A stretch of 37,016 nucleotides of DNA, from NCBI GenBank assembly GCA_036276235.1, contig DATBDZ010000347.1, positions 1 through 37,016 on the forward strand, written 5' to 3'. Below the pieces are notes generated by a model. It searched no databases. It worked only from the letters and a program-made list of their open reading frames with translations, and had not been told where the DNA came from. Source of the stretch: JANWHF01 sp036276235. GTDB lineage: Bacteria > Planctomycetota > Phycisphaerae > Tepidisphaerales > Tepidisphaeraceae. Shown here in pieces: positions 1 to 8,959 of this stretch. Positions within the stretch are counted from its first letter, which is position 1, and every line of letters starts with the position of its first letter. The position numbers and the translations under genes were made by a program.

Positions 1-398
1 GTCGTGGCAGCGCCGGTGTTCGCCAGCGTGAACCAATCATCGCCATTTTGGTATTGAACGCGGAAGCCGCTCTGGTTGGAGGCGTTGTTGTCCCACGCGA
101 GAAAGACGCTGCTGGTCGAAAGCGGAATCGCCGCCAGTCCCGAAGGGGCGGCGGGGTTCTGCGCATAATCGTAATCGGAATTGCCCGCCGAGTTCTGCGC
201 CGTGATGCGGAACGTCGTGGTCGGTCCGACGCTGGACAGATCAACGTTGAACGAGGTAGCGTTGGCGGCCACCGATCCGAGGTAGCCGTAAGATTGGCCA
301 TCCGAGGAGCTTTCGAGCTGGAAGCCGCTTTCGTTGTTGGAGTTGTCGGTCCAGGTGAGCGCTACGCTCGTTCCGGAGAGTAGCCTAAATATACTTAA
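1..398 (-). pseudogene. 5'-truncated fibronectin type III repeat fragment, running off the window edge
   Basis: Read on the minus strand, the frame stays open from 398 to the window edge. It encodes FN3-like sequence: LTWTDNSNNESGFQLESSSD, then a FRITAQNSAGNSD strand, then a second copy with AWDNNASNQSGFRVQYQNG. The spacing and W...N(N)xSGF pattern match the FN3 repeats of the giant protein at 932-8509, but the sequence is distinct. There is no start codon: an in-frame TAG at 399-401 lies inside the end of the neighbouring small gene, so the fragment begins abruptly in mid-domain. I infer that it is the distal part of another large surface-protein gene, or the displaced old end of the giant gene. 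The part beyond position 1 cannot be seen. Confidence 0.7.
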
Positions 399-901
399 CT
401 ACTTTCCCCTTTTGTGTCACTAAATGTACTTACCTCTTTTGCATTACTCGCCGCAGGACCGAAGAACGCGTCATCCTCAAACGTGTAATTGAAGCACCAG
501 TCAACACTCGCGTTTATAATGTAAAGATGCTGCGGAAGTTCCAGAAGCTCGGCAAAGTGCGCGCGAAGCGAGCGAACCGTGAAATGGACCGCAACATCCA
601 AAATGCCGTCACCGACGACGATGACCTCATCCGACTCCGCGAGGCTCGCCGCCGACAGAAACCGGTCAAAGAAGAGGCGCAGTGAATCCAGCCGCGCGCC
701 GAGCGGCATGACCGGCTTACCGGCCAACAAACCTCTAGCACCCGGAACCTTACCCCAGTCAATCCTGCCAAGGACCATCGGATATTTTATCGCCAGACGG
801 CGGACGATCTCGTCCTCTGGTGCAAGCCTGATTTCTCCTCGTTCGATGTCGGGAGTCAAGAGTTTTAAGAAGACATTCAGCACGTCATTGTCGTTAGTCA
901 T
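395..901 (-). CDS. Putative immunity protein for the upstream Hint-toxin tip
   Basis: This 168-residue acidic, cytosolic-looking protein has no signal peptide or membrane segment. It starts at ATG 901 with GGAG a few bases upstream and lies 30 bases after the stop of the giant Hint-containing gene, on the same strand. That is the standard position of an immunity gene in polymorphic toxin loci. The C-terminal part has a DWCFNYTFEDDAFFG segment, the kind of aromatic/acidic motif often seen in immunity families, but I cannot assign a named family. The local sequence is less GC-rich than the giant gene (about 48% in 421-480 against about 70% in 5221-5280, counted by hand). The immunity role is inferred from position and composition, not shown by homology. 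Confidence 0.62.
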   Translation of the reverse strand: MTNDNDVLNVFLKLLTPDIERGEIRLAPEDEIVRRLAIKYPMVLGRIDWGKVPGARGLLAGKPVMPLGARLDSLRLFFDRFLSAASLAESDEVIVVGDGILDVAVHFTVRSLRAHFAELLELPQHLYIINASVDWCFNYTFEDDAFFGPAASNAKEVSTFSDTKGESS

Positions 902-931
902 GCAGGGAACTCCATCCGTTGAATAGTTGAA

Positions 932-3900
932 TTACGCGAATAGGCGCTTCAAAATTGTCACCACCGATTTCGCATTGCCTTTAAAATGAAAGTGGGGTCC
1001 CTTTTCCTTGCCGGCAAAAACATTAATATGGGCGCCCGACCGATTATCGTATTCGATGCGATAGCCGATATTCCCCGAAGCGCGAAGACCATTGGGCTGT
1101 CCGGCTGCCTCGCCGAATTTTCCCACAGTAACCTCACCCGTTGTGAACCCTCGCTTCTTGAGCCACCCTAATGCAGCTGATTGTGCGTCTTCGAAGCTTT
1201 TAAACTGGGGATTGTCTGCCGTGCCACCGATCTGCTTCGGGAACAGGCACGGCTCAACATTGTGAACAAGCACACCGAGTCTCGTCACGAGGTATCGGTG
1301 GTCGGTTTCGACGTCGAGGTTGTACACCGGTCTCGAATGGACGTGGTTATCCACTGAACTGATGACGATCGGCCCATTTTCGCCAGCAAGATTCTCGCCG
1401 ACATGCAGATCGCTCGCGTCGATCCAGCCGCTGCGATCGAGCGACCAAATCTTATGGGTAGCGGTGACCTCAAGCGGGGCCCTCTCGCCACAAAGCTGAA
1501 TATCGACTACGTTGCTGACGTGTTCGAATGTGCCGAGCACAACCTGGCCGGCACCCGTCTCGATCGGCGGGCACGGGTCGATACGCTCAACTTCGGCTAA
1601 TCCACTGATGTGCAGTTCGGGCAGCCTCAGATCTACGAAGCCTTCGGCCTTTGCCGCGTTCGCAGCAATCCAAGTCGCCGGCTCCAACAATTCCATCTCG
1701 TAGTCATCCCCTTGGATCATTGGATCGGCCATTCGCAGAGTTACCTTTCGCCATGTTGCCGGATCAACATGCGTGTCGTTTGCGTCTGACGCGGTCGGCC
1801 CACCCTCCATAGGACCTTCAACCACTTGGGTGAGCACCCGCTGGCCGAGTGTGATCGCGTCAATGGCCTGTTGACCACTCGGCGTTTGGACAAGCGTATC
1901 GCCGGCGAAGCATCCGCCACCAGCCAGCTCACGGGCGGCCTTTGCGGCTTTGAGGAGGCAGATGACTTGTACGGCTTCGCCTCCGATTCGCACGTATTGC
2001 GGATCGACACCGCACAGATCCGCAAGGTAGTTGGCGCTGGCAGAGATCAGTTGTCCCACTGCAAGGCTGACGCCGAGGCTCACGATCTGCTTGGCTGCAG
2101 CCTGGAAAAAGACAGCGCAGCCTTCTTCCAAGTACAGTTGCGTCCCCGCCACGACCGCAGTCGTCCCCAGGGAAACGATGGTGCCGGCCTGCAACATCGT
2201 CTGAAGCCCGTCGTGAAGCGTGTTGGCGGTGTCAACCGCGAATTTGTCCTGCTCGACAATGTAGGCGGCGGAGGCCCCGAAATTCGCCATGGTCGCTTGG
2301 AATCGCGCAAGCTGGCCGCTGTTGGCCTTGAGCCCGACGACTTCCAGCGGAAGTTTCTGGATGAAGGTCAGGGCTCGCTCGCCCCAAAACACGAGTTCGA
2401 GCCGGTGCGTGTCCATGTAGGTCGTAGCGGCGTTCGAAGTGGCCTCGTATTGCGCCACGTACCTGTCGTACGCGGCGTACGCCTGATCTAGCTTGGCGAT
2501 TGCCTGGTCTTGGAGCGCGGCAACCGCATCGGTGCTTAGCCCCGAAGCTTTGGCGGCATAAACAATTCGCCCCAGCGCCGCCATGTCCACGGCCACGTCC
2601 GAAAGGCGGTCCTTGGCGGCGTGATAGCTGGCCCATAGTCCCTGTACGTCGTTGGAGAAATGCTGCACCTGCGCGCCCGGATCATCATCCTCCTCGGGCG
2701 GTAGCGTGTACTGGGCGCTGCCGTCGCCGATAGTGACTTCAGAGGTGTTGCTGTTGCGGATGCCGTCACTGACATAATAGCCAAAGCCATCCAAGCCGCT
2801 GAAACCCGGCGTTGCGGTGTATGTGAAGCTGCCGTCGGCATTGAGCGTGACGGTGCCGTGCTCGGGCGCACCATCGACATGATAGGTAATGGCGCTGCTA
2901 TCCGGATTGGAGTCGTTGCTGGCAAGAGCGCCGGCAGCCTCTGTGAGCGTCCCGTTCGCGCCGGCGTGGAAGGTGTCCGGCGCGGTCACCACAGGGCGAT
3001 TATCTACTTCGATGCTCACGCTCGCCGACAGTGAGTTGAGCACGCCGTTGGTGGCAATGTAGGTGAAGGTGTCGGTCCCATGGTAGCCGGCGATCGGCGT
3101 ATAGGTGAAGCTCCCATCGCTGTTGAGAGTTAGTGTGCCACTGCTGGGGTTCGTGTGAGACGCGACCTGAAGCGTGAGATTCTGCAGATCAATGTCGTTG
3201 GCCAAGACGCCGTCGGCGGCGTTGACGTTCAATGTAGTGCCGACGGTCGTGACATATGGCGCTAGCGCGTCATCAATGTCCACCGCCTGAGTATCTTCAA
3301 ATGCGATCGGAGCTTGTACCGGCCGGTCGGGGCCCGTACCACTGGGAACCGATTGTAAGTCGTCAGAATTTGCCACGACCGCGGCCCGATAAGCAACAAC
3401 ACGGTAGATATTCGTGGCCGAGATGTCCGGATTGTTGTCTGCGTAAGCATAATCTCCGCCGGTGCCAGCTGTTAGAGTGTCAATCGTATAGAATTTGCTC
3501 CCATCGCTCGACCATTGGATGTAAAACCCGTCCTCATCATCCGCCGTGTCGGTCCATGACAGGTCAACGGTATCGGAACTATTGTCCGCCTCCACCGTGA
3601 AATCACTCGGCGTCGCTGGGAATTCAGCGCTTGTTGTGTTCGAGTATGAGGGCGTTCCGCCGTTGATCTCCGATCCCACGCGGTACAGGTAGCTGACGCC
3701 GCCGGAGACGCTGGTGTCCAGATAGGAGGATGCATCCGCGTCAACCACCGCGAGGGGCGTGTAGCTGCTGCCGCCGTCGGCGGAGCGCTCGACGCTGAAG
3801 CCGTTCTCGTTTTTTGAGGTGTTGTCCCAGAGCAGGCGCACGCCGGTGTTTTCCGGGGTCGAATCATCCTCGTACGGCGTTGCCGTCAGGTTCGTCGGAG

Positions 3901-6900
3901 CGGTGGGCACGGCGATTGTGCCGTCAGAGTTGAGGTATTGCCAGTTCGATAGCGGCGAGGGGAACGTGGTTGAGTTGCCGCCGGCGCTCATCGCTACTCG
4001 GTAACCGCCGCTGAATTGCGGATCGGTCGGCATCTCCGACAACGGAATCGTATAGCTGGTGTTGTTGCTCAACGGTGTATGTTGAATCGGGTACGCAGCG
4101 CTGCCATCCCAGGCCGCGATAAAGATCGTCCAGCCGGGGTTGGAGCTGTTGAATGTCCAGCTCATCTGCAGCGTGCCATCGGGCTGTTTCGCGGGCCTTC
4201 CGACTGTCGGCGGCACATCGCGCGAGCCGGGGATACCCAACGTAAAAATGTCGGACGGCTTGGATTCGCCGCTGCCGTTGATCGCGCGGACGCGCAGTTG
4301 GGCGGTCACGCCCGGTTCGATCTGGTACTGATGGAAGCCCGCGGTGGACGTCTGATTCATCAGCTCCCACTCCGTGCCCTCCCCGCGGACCGGCGGGTTG
4401 TATCTGACTTCAATGTTGTAGTACCCCGGGCTCGGGCCCGCCGGCGCGCTCCAGGAGAGGTTGACGGCGTGGTTGCCGAAGCCGTCCATCGTGGCAGTCC
4501 CCGTGAGACCGGTCGGCGCCCCAGGAGCGCCCGACACACTCAGCGTCACCCCATGGGTCGTCAGATAACTCGTGGTGCCATCCGAATCGGTGCGGAGCCG
4601 GAAGTCGTACTGCGTAGCGGCGGCCAATCCACCGAATGGAAAGATGGATGGATCGCTGGTTGACGCCGACGGCATGCTGATCATATGGAAGTTGTCGTCG
4701 CCCGGACCCTGAATCTCCAACTTCTGATGCTCGCCCGGTGCCGCCGGCGGGATCGTCAGATCGATCTCATCATCGGCGGCACCTGTTGCCGCGAAGACGA
4801 TCGGCGACGTGATCTTGGCGCTGGCCGCGGCGCTAATATCCTCACTGTTGCCGTCGGGTGCCGAGGCGCTGATCACCGCATTGCCGATCGCATACGATGG
4901 CGCGGTGTACAAGCCGCTGGAATCGACCGATCCGGGTCCCGAATCCACCGACCACGTAAAGCCCGGCTGTGAAGTCATCGAATTGCCGAACTGATCCAGC
5001 GCGGTCGCGGTGAACTGCTGCGTCTGTCCATCGGCGACGCTCAGCGTGTCATCGCTTGGCGTGACGCGCACGTCGCTGAACACCTGATCGAACGTCACAT
5101 CCACGCCCGCGCTGACCGATTGGTCAAACTCATTGGTGATGTTCACCTGGAAGTGATACGTGCCGGCGGTATCGACCACTGCCGATGTGGTCTTGGCGCT
5201 GTTGTCGCCGTTCTCGTCGAAGGTGGCGGTGCCGGCGCCGGTGGCGCTCCAGGTATAGGTGAGATCGTCCTCGCCGATGTCGTCGGCACCCAGGACCGTC
5301 AGCACGACCGAGCCGCTGGGCTGATCGACATCCGCCGAGACGGCGGTGTCGATCGTCGGGGCCGCGTCGGTAATCGTGGCGGTCGATTGGCCGGGCGTCG
5401 GAGCCATCGTGCCATCGCCAACCAGCACCGTTACCGGCGCGACATCGGGATCAGCGTAGGTATGAGTGCCAGTCAGCGCGAAGCTGCCGTTGGATCCGCT
5501 CACCGCGCCCGAAGAAGTCGTGCCGTCGCCCCAGTCGATCGATACGATGAACTGGCTGGCCGGCGTCACCAGGTTCGTGCTGGAAAAGTTGGCGACCGTG
5601 CCGCTGAACGCCTGCCCGGCGACGGCGCTGATATCCAGCGCGGTGACGCTGATGTAGTTGACGGTTACCGCGCCGCCGCCGTCGATCGTCGCGCCCGATT
5701 CACCGGCGGAGCCGTCGGTGGTGATCTTGTAGGTGTACGTCGAGCCGGTGGTTTGGTCGGTGGCGGAATAGGAGCTTGAGCCGATCGGAATATCCGCCAC
5801 GAACAAGAAGGGTGCTCCATTCTTAGAGGAATAGAGCTTGTAGCCGGTGACCGTGCTCGAGCTGACTTCTGTCCAATTCAGGTAAACCTCGGTCGGCGAT
5901 ACGACATCCGCCGACAGCGTCGCCGGCGGCGGCTCCGCGACTGTCGCCGTTGAGGTCGTGGTGAGCGAGAGGCCATCGGTTTCGCTGATCGTGACATGCA
6001 CGGTGTATGAGCCGGCCGCGGCGTAGGCGTGATTGCCATGCACGAGCCACGCGCCCGCGCCGTTGGCGGCGATCGTGCCGGCGCTGGTGTTCCCATCGCC
6101 CCAGTTGATCGAGGCGGCAAACGCGCTGGCACTGGCGCTGACGCCATTGGTAAATTGCGCTACCGTGATCGATCCCGTATCGGTCCCTTCGACCGCGGTG
6201 ACGTTCGATCCACTGCCGGAGAAAGTATAAACCTTGTTATCCTTCAAGAACGACCCCAGCAGCACATCCTGATTGCTGACGTTCCCGTTGGCCGTGCCGA
6301 CGGTCAGGATTCGATCGTCTGGCAGCGTGATGACGCGGTCGATCGCCAGGGCGCTGCCGGTGAGTAGCTTGCCGCCGGTGCCGTAGTCGGTGTCGAGCGA
6401 GCCGTCGGCGTTGTAGCGGATGAGGGCGAGGCTGGTGCCGGTGGTGGGGCTGCTGCTGGTGCCGCCGACGAGGATGGTGCCATCGGAGAGGACGCCAAGG
6501 CCGCGCACCTGGTCGTCGGTGGGCAAGGCGACGGAGCCGAAGTCGGTGGTGACCCAGCCGGCATGCGTGCTGCCGAAGAGGGTGCCGAAAGTATGATCGA
6601 CGCTGCCGTCGAGATTGAAGCGTTGCAGCGAGAAGTCGCCGGCGAAGCCGGTATAGGTCGAGCTGTAGAGGCTGCCGGCTATCAGGATTTTGCCATTGTC
6701 CATCGCGATGGAGTTGACGGCAGCGCCGAAGTTGCCGCCGCCGGTGATGTACCCGCCGGAGCCGAAGGAGGTATCGAGCGCGCCATCGGCACCATAATGC
6801 GCCACCGCGAAGAAGTTATGCCCACCCGCCAGCAGGATCGAATCGTCCGGCTCTATCAGCATATTGCTGGTCATGGCGGCGTACGCCTGCCAGTTCGCGC

Positions 6901-8509
6901 CGCCGTTGACGGACTCGGTGCCGTCGCCGTCGGGGCCAAAGTTGTTGTCGATGGAGCCGTTGGCGTTGTAGCGCGTGAGCGTGACCTGCGCGGAAGGATT
7001 GAGCCCGCGGGCGATGATCGAGCCGTCCGATTGCAGCGCGACCCCCGTCGCGCCGGCGGAGGAGATCACGCCATTCGTGCCGAAGGTATCGTCGTGCGCG
7101 CCATTGGCGTCGAAGCGGGCGATGGAGCAATTCTGGTAGCCGTAGAACAAGGGGGCATTGCCCGAGTCCTGTCCGACGACCAGGATCTTTCCGTCGGGCT
7201 GCAACGCCAATGCGTTGGCACTGTCGTAGGGAAATAGAGCCAGCCCGGTCGTGAGCTTGCCGCCGGTTCCGAAGCTAGGATCGAGCGTGCCATTGGTCTG
7301 GTAGCGAAGCACGACCAGATTGCTGTTGCTGCTGGCGAGCGTCAGCACCTTTCCATCGGGCTGAACGATCGAGTTATAACCCTGATCGTAAGTATGAGTG
7401 CCGATATCCGTCGGCGTGTTGACGAAGGTCGAATCATTGTTGAGAAGTGCGGTGTACGTTCCATCGTCATCGGTGGCGGTGACTGAAAGCGTGTAGCTTG
7501 AAGCACTGCCACTGTAGGGGTGCTTTGCCTGCAAATCAGCGTTAAACATGCCATTCGTCGCGACAGTGGGATCGCTGGAATTGGAATTGAGTACGGTCGT
7601 GGCGCCGTCGCCCCATAGGACGGTCCACGTATGCACATGGCTGTCGCTGAGCGTCGGCTCACTGGCATTGAGCGTCAACGTGTACGGCGCTCCCTCGACC
7701 ACCGAAGCCGGACGCGTGACCAGCAGCGACGGACCCACATCGCTGGTCATTACGGACCAATCCTGCTTGTAGGGTTTGTCTCCTTGATTCGCCGTTGCGC
7801 TCATGTTGTAGGTCGTGTTGCCGCGCCTATAGACGTGGCTGACACTGCCAGGATTGCCTGAGAACCTCTCGATTTGGCCATCACCCCAGTTAATGTCCCA
7901 TGAAGCAATCAAGTCGGTGCCCGTCACGGCGTTGGTGCCGGGATCATACGCCGAGAGGTTCAACTGGAACGGCGAGCCCTCGACGGCCTGGCCCTGGCCG
8001 TAGCCGCCTGTTGCTGTCTTGTAGTGATAGAAGTTATCGCTGAGTGTCACCGTCGGCGGCACGTCGTTCACCTGAATCGCGAACGGGGCCGCTGTGTGTG
8101 GAACCGAGTCGCCGGTGACGTACGTGGCCAGAATGCTGTAGTTGTTGAGGCCGTCCGCAAAAGTGTGCGAGGCGGCAGGCGTTGTCCCGGGGACTACATC
8201 TGTATTGCCGTCGCCCCAGTTGACCAACCAGTGGTCCGCCCATGGATCATCGTTGGTATTGGGCGTCAACGTAAGGTTGAAGTTGGAGCCTTCATCCACG
8301 GTGGACGCACCGCCGGAAATGCTGGGGCTGGCAGTGATCGGCGAAGGAGGATCGCCAAAGACATGCACATTCACATTGGCGTCTGCACCATAGTAGTTCT
8401 GTGAGCCGTCGGTGTATGAGGCAGTGATGGTATAGTCATTTGGCCCGGTGTCATAAGTATGAGAGATGGCAGATGTCCAGCCATTAGGGCGAATCGGAGC
8501 TGCCATCAC
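932..8509 (-). CDS. Giant secreted multidomain protein with C-terminal Hint domain and toxin-like tip (main part)
   Basis: The reading frame has 2525 residues. Domains in order: PKD-like repeats with WGDG motifs (about 1-375); delta-60 repeats, a predicted beta-propeller (VQPDGK, LRYQTNGTLDPSFGTGGK; about 379-755); more PKD, FN3 and Ig-like domains (about 790-1740); two cadherin-like repeats with LNSDGSFTYTP and LNADGSFTYTA (about 1750-1930); a helical and hydrophobic pre-toxin stretch (about 1935-2195). A Hint domain runs from Cys2200 (GGGCFAGDTLVQTPSG) through TATHKIW to LVHN ending at Asn2417. A final 108-residue tip contains RIEYDNRSGAHINVFAGKEK and GPHFHFKGN. In known polymorphic toxins the Hint domain self-cleaves to release such a tip. 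The tip family is not identified. The true N terminus lies in another frame (8484-8780), so the start at 8509 is artificial. Confidence 0.88.
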   Translation of the reverse strand: MMAAPIRPNGWTSAISHTYDTGPNDYTITASYTDGSQNYYGADANVNVHVFGDPPSPITASPSISGGASTVDEGSNFNLTLTPNTNDDPWADHWLVNWGDGNTDVVPGTTPAASHTFADGLNNYSILATYVTGDSVPHTAAPFAIQVNDVPPTVTLSDNFYHYKTATGGYGQGQAVEGSPFQLNLSAYDPGTNAVTGTDLIASWDINWGDGQIERFSGNPGSVSHVYRRGNTTYNMSATANQGDKPYKQDWSVMTSDVGPSLLVTRPASVVEGAPYTLTLNASEPTLSDSHVHTWTVLWGDGATTVLNSNSSDPTVATNGMFNADLQAKHPYSGSASSYTLSVTATDDDGTYTALLNNDSTFVNTPTDIGTHTYDQGYNSIVQPDGKVLTLASSNSNLVVLRYQTNGTLDPSFGTGGKLTTGLALFPYDSANALALQPDGKILVVGQDSGNAPLFYGYQNCSIARFDANGAHDDTFGTNGVISSAGATGVALQSDGSIIARGLNPSAQVTLTRYNANGSIDNNFGPDGDGTESVNGGANWQAYAAMTSNMLIEPDDSILLAGGHNFFAVAHYGADGALDTSFGSGGYITGGGNFGAAVNSIAMDNGKILIAGSLYSSTYTGFAGDFSLQRFNLDGSVDHTFGTLFGSTHAGWVTTDFGSVALPTDDQVRGLGVLSDGTILVGGTSSSPTTGTSLALIRYNADGSLDTDYGTGGKLLTGSALAIDRVITLPDDRILTVGTANGNVSNQDVLLGSFLKDNKVYTFSGSGSNVTAVEGTDTGSITVAQFTNGVSASASAFAASINWGDGNTSAGTIAANGAGAWLVHGNHAYAAAGSYTVHVTISETDGLSLTTTSTATVAEPPPATLSADVVSPTEVYLNWTEVSSSTVTGYKLYSSKNGAPFLFVADIPIGSSSYSATDQTTGSTYTYKITTDGSAGESGATIDGGGAVTVNYISVTALDISAVAGQAFSGTVANFSSTNLVTPASQFIVSIDWGDGTTSSGAVSGSNGSFALTGTHTYADPDVAPVTVLVGDGTMAPTPGQSTATITDAAPTIDTAVSADVDQPSGSVVLTVLGADDIGEDDLTYTWSATGAGTATFDENGDNSAKTTSAVVDTAGTYHFQVNITNEFDQSVSAGVDVTFDQVFSDVRVTPSDDTLSVADGQTQQFTATALDQFGNSMTSQPGFTWSVDSGPGSVDSSGLYTAPSYAIGNAVISASAPDGNSEDISAAASAKITSPIVFAATGAADDEIDLTIPPAAPGEHQKLEIQGPGDDNFHMISMPSASTSDPSIFPFGGLAAATQYDFRLRTDSDGTTSYLTTHGVTLSVSGAPGAPTGLTGTATMDGFGNHAVNLSWSAPAGPSPGYYNIEVRYNPPVRGEGTEWELMNQTSTAGFHQYQIEPGVTAQLRVRAINGSGESKPSDIFTLGIPGSRDVPPTVGRPAKQPDGTLQMSWTFNSSNPGWTIFIAAWDGSAAYPIQHTPLSNNTSYTIPLSEMPTDPQFSGGYRVAMSAGGNSTTFPSPLSNWQYLNSDGTIAVPTAPTNLTATPYEDDSTPENTGVRLLWDNTSKNENGFSVERSADGGSSYTPLAVVDADASSYLDTSVSGGVSYLYRVGSEINGGTPSYSNTTSAEFPATPSDFTVEADNSSDTVDLSWTDTADDEDGFYIQWSSDGSKFYTIDTLTAGTGGDYAYADNNPDISATNIYRVVAYRAAVVANSDDLQSVPSGTGPDRPVQAPIAFEDTQAVDIDDALAPYVTTVGTTLNVNAADGVLANDIDLQNLTLQVASHTNPSSGTLTLNSDGSFTYTPIAGYHGTDTFTYIATNGVLNSLSASVSIEVDNRPVVTAPDTFHAGANGTLTEAAGALASNDSNPDSSAITYHVDGAPEHGTVTLNADGSFTYTATPGFSGLDGFGYYVSDGIRNSNTSEVTIGDGSAQYTLPPEEDDDPGAQVQHFSNDVQGLWASYHAAKDRLSDVAVDMAALGRIVYAAKASGLSTDAVAALQDQAIAKLDQAYAAYDRYVAQYEATSNAATTYMDTHRLELVFWGERALTFIQKLPLEVVGLKANSGQLARFQATMANFGASAAYIVEQDKFAVDTANTLHDGLQTMLQAGTIVSLGTTAVVAGTQLYLEEGCAVFFQAAAKQIVSLGVSLAVGQLISASANYLADLCGVDPQYVRIGGEAVQVICLLKAAKAARELAGGGCFAGDTLVQTPSGQQAIDAITLGQRVLTQVVEGPMEGGPTASDANDTHVDPATWRKVTLRMADPMIQGDDYEMELLEPATWIAANAAKAEGFVDLRLPELHISGLAEVERIDPCPPIETGAGQVVLGTFEHVSNVVDIQLCGERAPLEVTATHKIWSLDRSGWIDASDLHVGENLAGENGPIVISSVDNHVHSRPVYNLDVETDHRYLVTRLGVLVHNVEPCLFPKQIGGTADNPQFKSFEDAQSAALGWLKKRGFTTGEVTVGKFGEAAGQPNGLRASGNIGYRIEYDNRSGAHINVFAGKEKGPHFHFKGNAKSVVTILKRLFA

Positions 8510-8780
8510 CCCAGTTCAAAAACCATTGTCCATCGCCGGGATTGTCATCGGTGTTGGGTTGGAGGTCGAGGTAGTAGGAACTGCCGTGATGGACGGTGGA
8601 ATCGCTGTTCGACCCGTCCGGCGCGATATGCGGGTAAGCCGAAAGAAACAGGCGTTGTTCCAATGGGTGAAGGTCAAATAGCTTCCATTTTGCGTTCCGA
8701 AGCTTCCACTGGGTACGCGGCCCAACGATTTGATTGACAACAAATTGAAATAGTTCCCGGATTTTAGCGCGCAGCGACAT
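8484..8780 (-). CDS. N-terminal part of the giant protein with LEPR-XLL-type motif, separated by a +1 frameshift
   Basis: This 98-residue frame starts at ATG 8780, with a purine-rich GGGAAGG about ten bases upstream. Residues 40-48 read LEQRLFLSA, matching the LEPR-XLL motif near the N terminus of many planctomycete extracellular proteins. The frame then enters a PKD-like repeat (FLNWGDGSSDSP) and stops at TAA 8484-8486. The same repeat continues one frame over as PNGWTSAISHTYDTG in the 2525-residue frame, so both belong to one protein of about 2,615 residues. The junction on the minus strand is CCC TAA, and a single +1 slip there gives an uninterrupted PKD repeat. A sequencing or assembly error, a real mutation and programmed frameshifting are all possible. 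Confidence 0.8.
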   Translation of the reverse strand: MSLRAKIRELFQFVVNQIVGPRTQWKLRNAKWKLFDLHPLEQRLFLSAYPHIAPDGSNSDSTVHHGSSYYLDLQPNTDDNPGDGQWFLNWGDGSSDSP

Positions 8781-8879
8781 TAGCCCGGCCTTCCCGCATT
8801 AGCTCCGTCCATTTTTTTCCGGCAGGCGTCAGCCCCAATAGATGGCAATCCCTCGCCACATTTCCCGCACCTGAGGGGC

Positions 8880-8908
8880 ATTATTATCGGACCAGACGAA
8901 TCTGTCAA
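8880..8908 (-). promoter_or_regulatory. Candidate sigma-70-type promoter for the giant protein gene
   Basis: On the minus strand a perfect -35 box TTGACA (8908-8903) is followed, after 17 bases, by AATAAT (8885-8880), a close match to the -10 consensus, in an otherwise GC-rich region. It sits about 100 bases upstream of ATG 8780. The stretch 8781-8959 holds no other gene that I can see. Confidence 0.55.
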
Positions 8909-8959
8909 GAACCTTTTCAAATATTTGCCGTCGTCACACGCGGCATTTGAAATGAATGA

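Noticed and set aside
1259..1912. Hint region read as a true protein-splicing intein
   Set aside because: There is no matching downstream extein host domain and no Cys/Ser/Thr directly after the final Asn (the next residue is Val). The setting before a short C-terminal tip fits an autoprocessing Hint of polymorphic toxins better.
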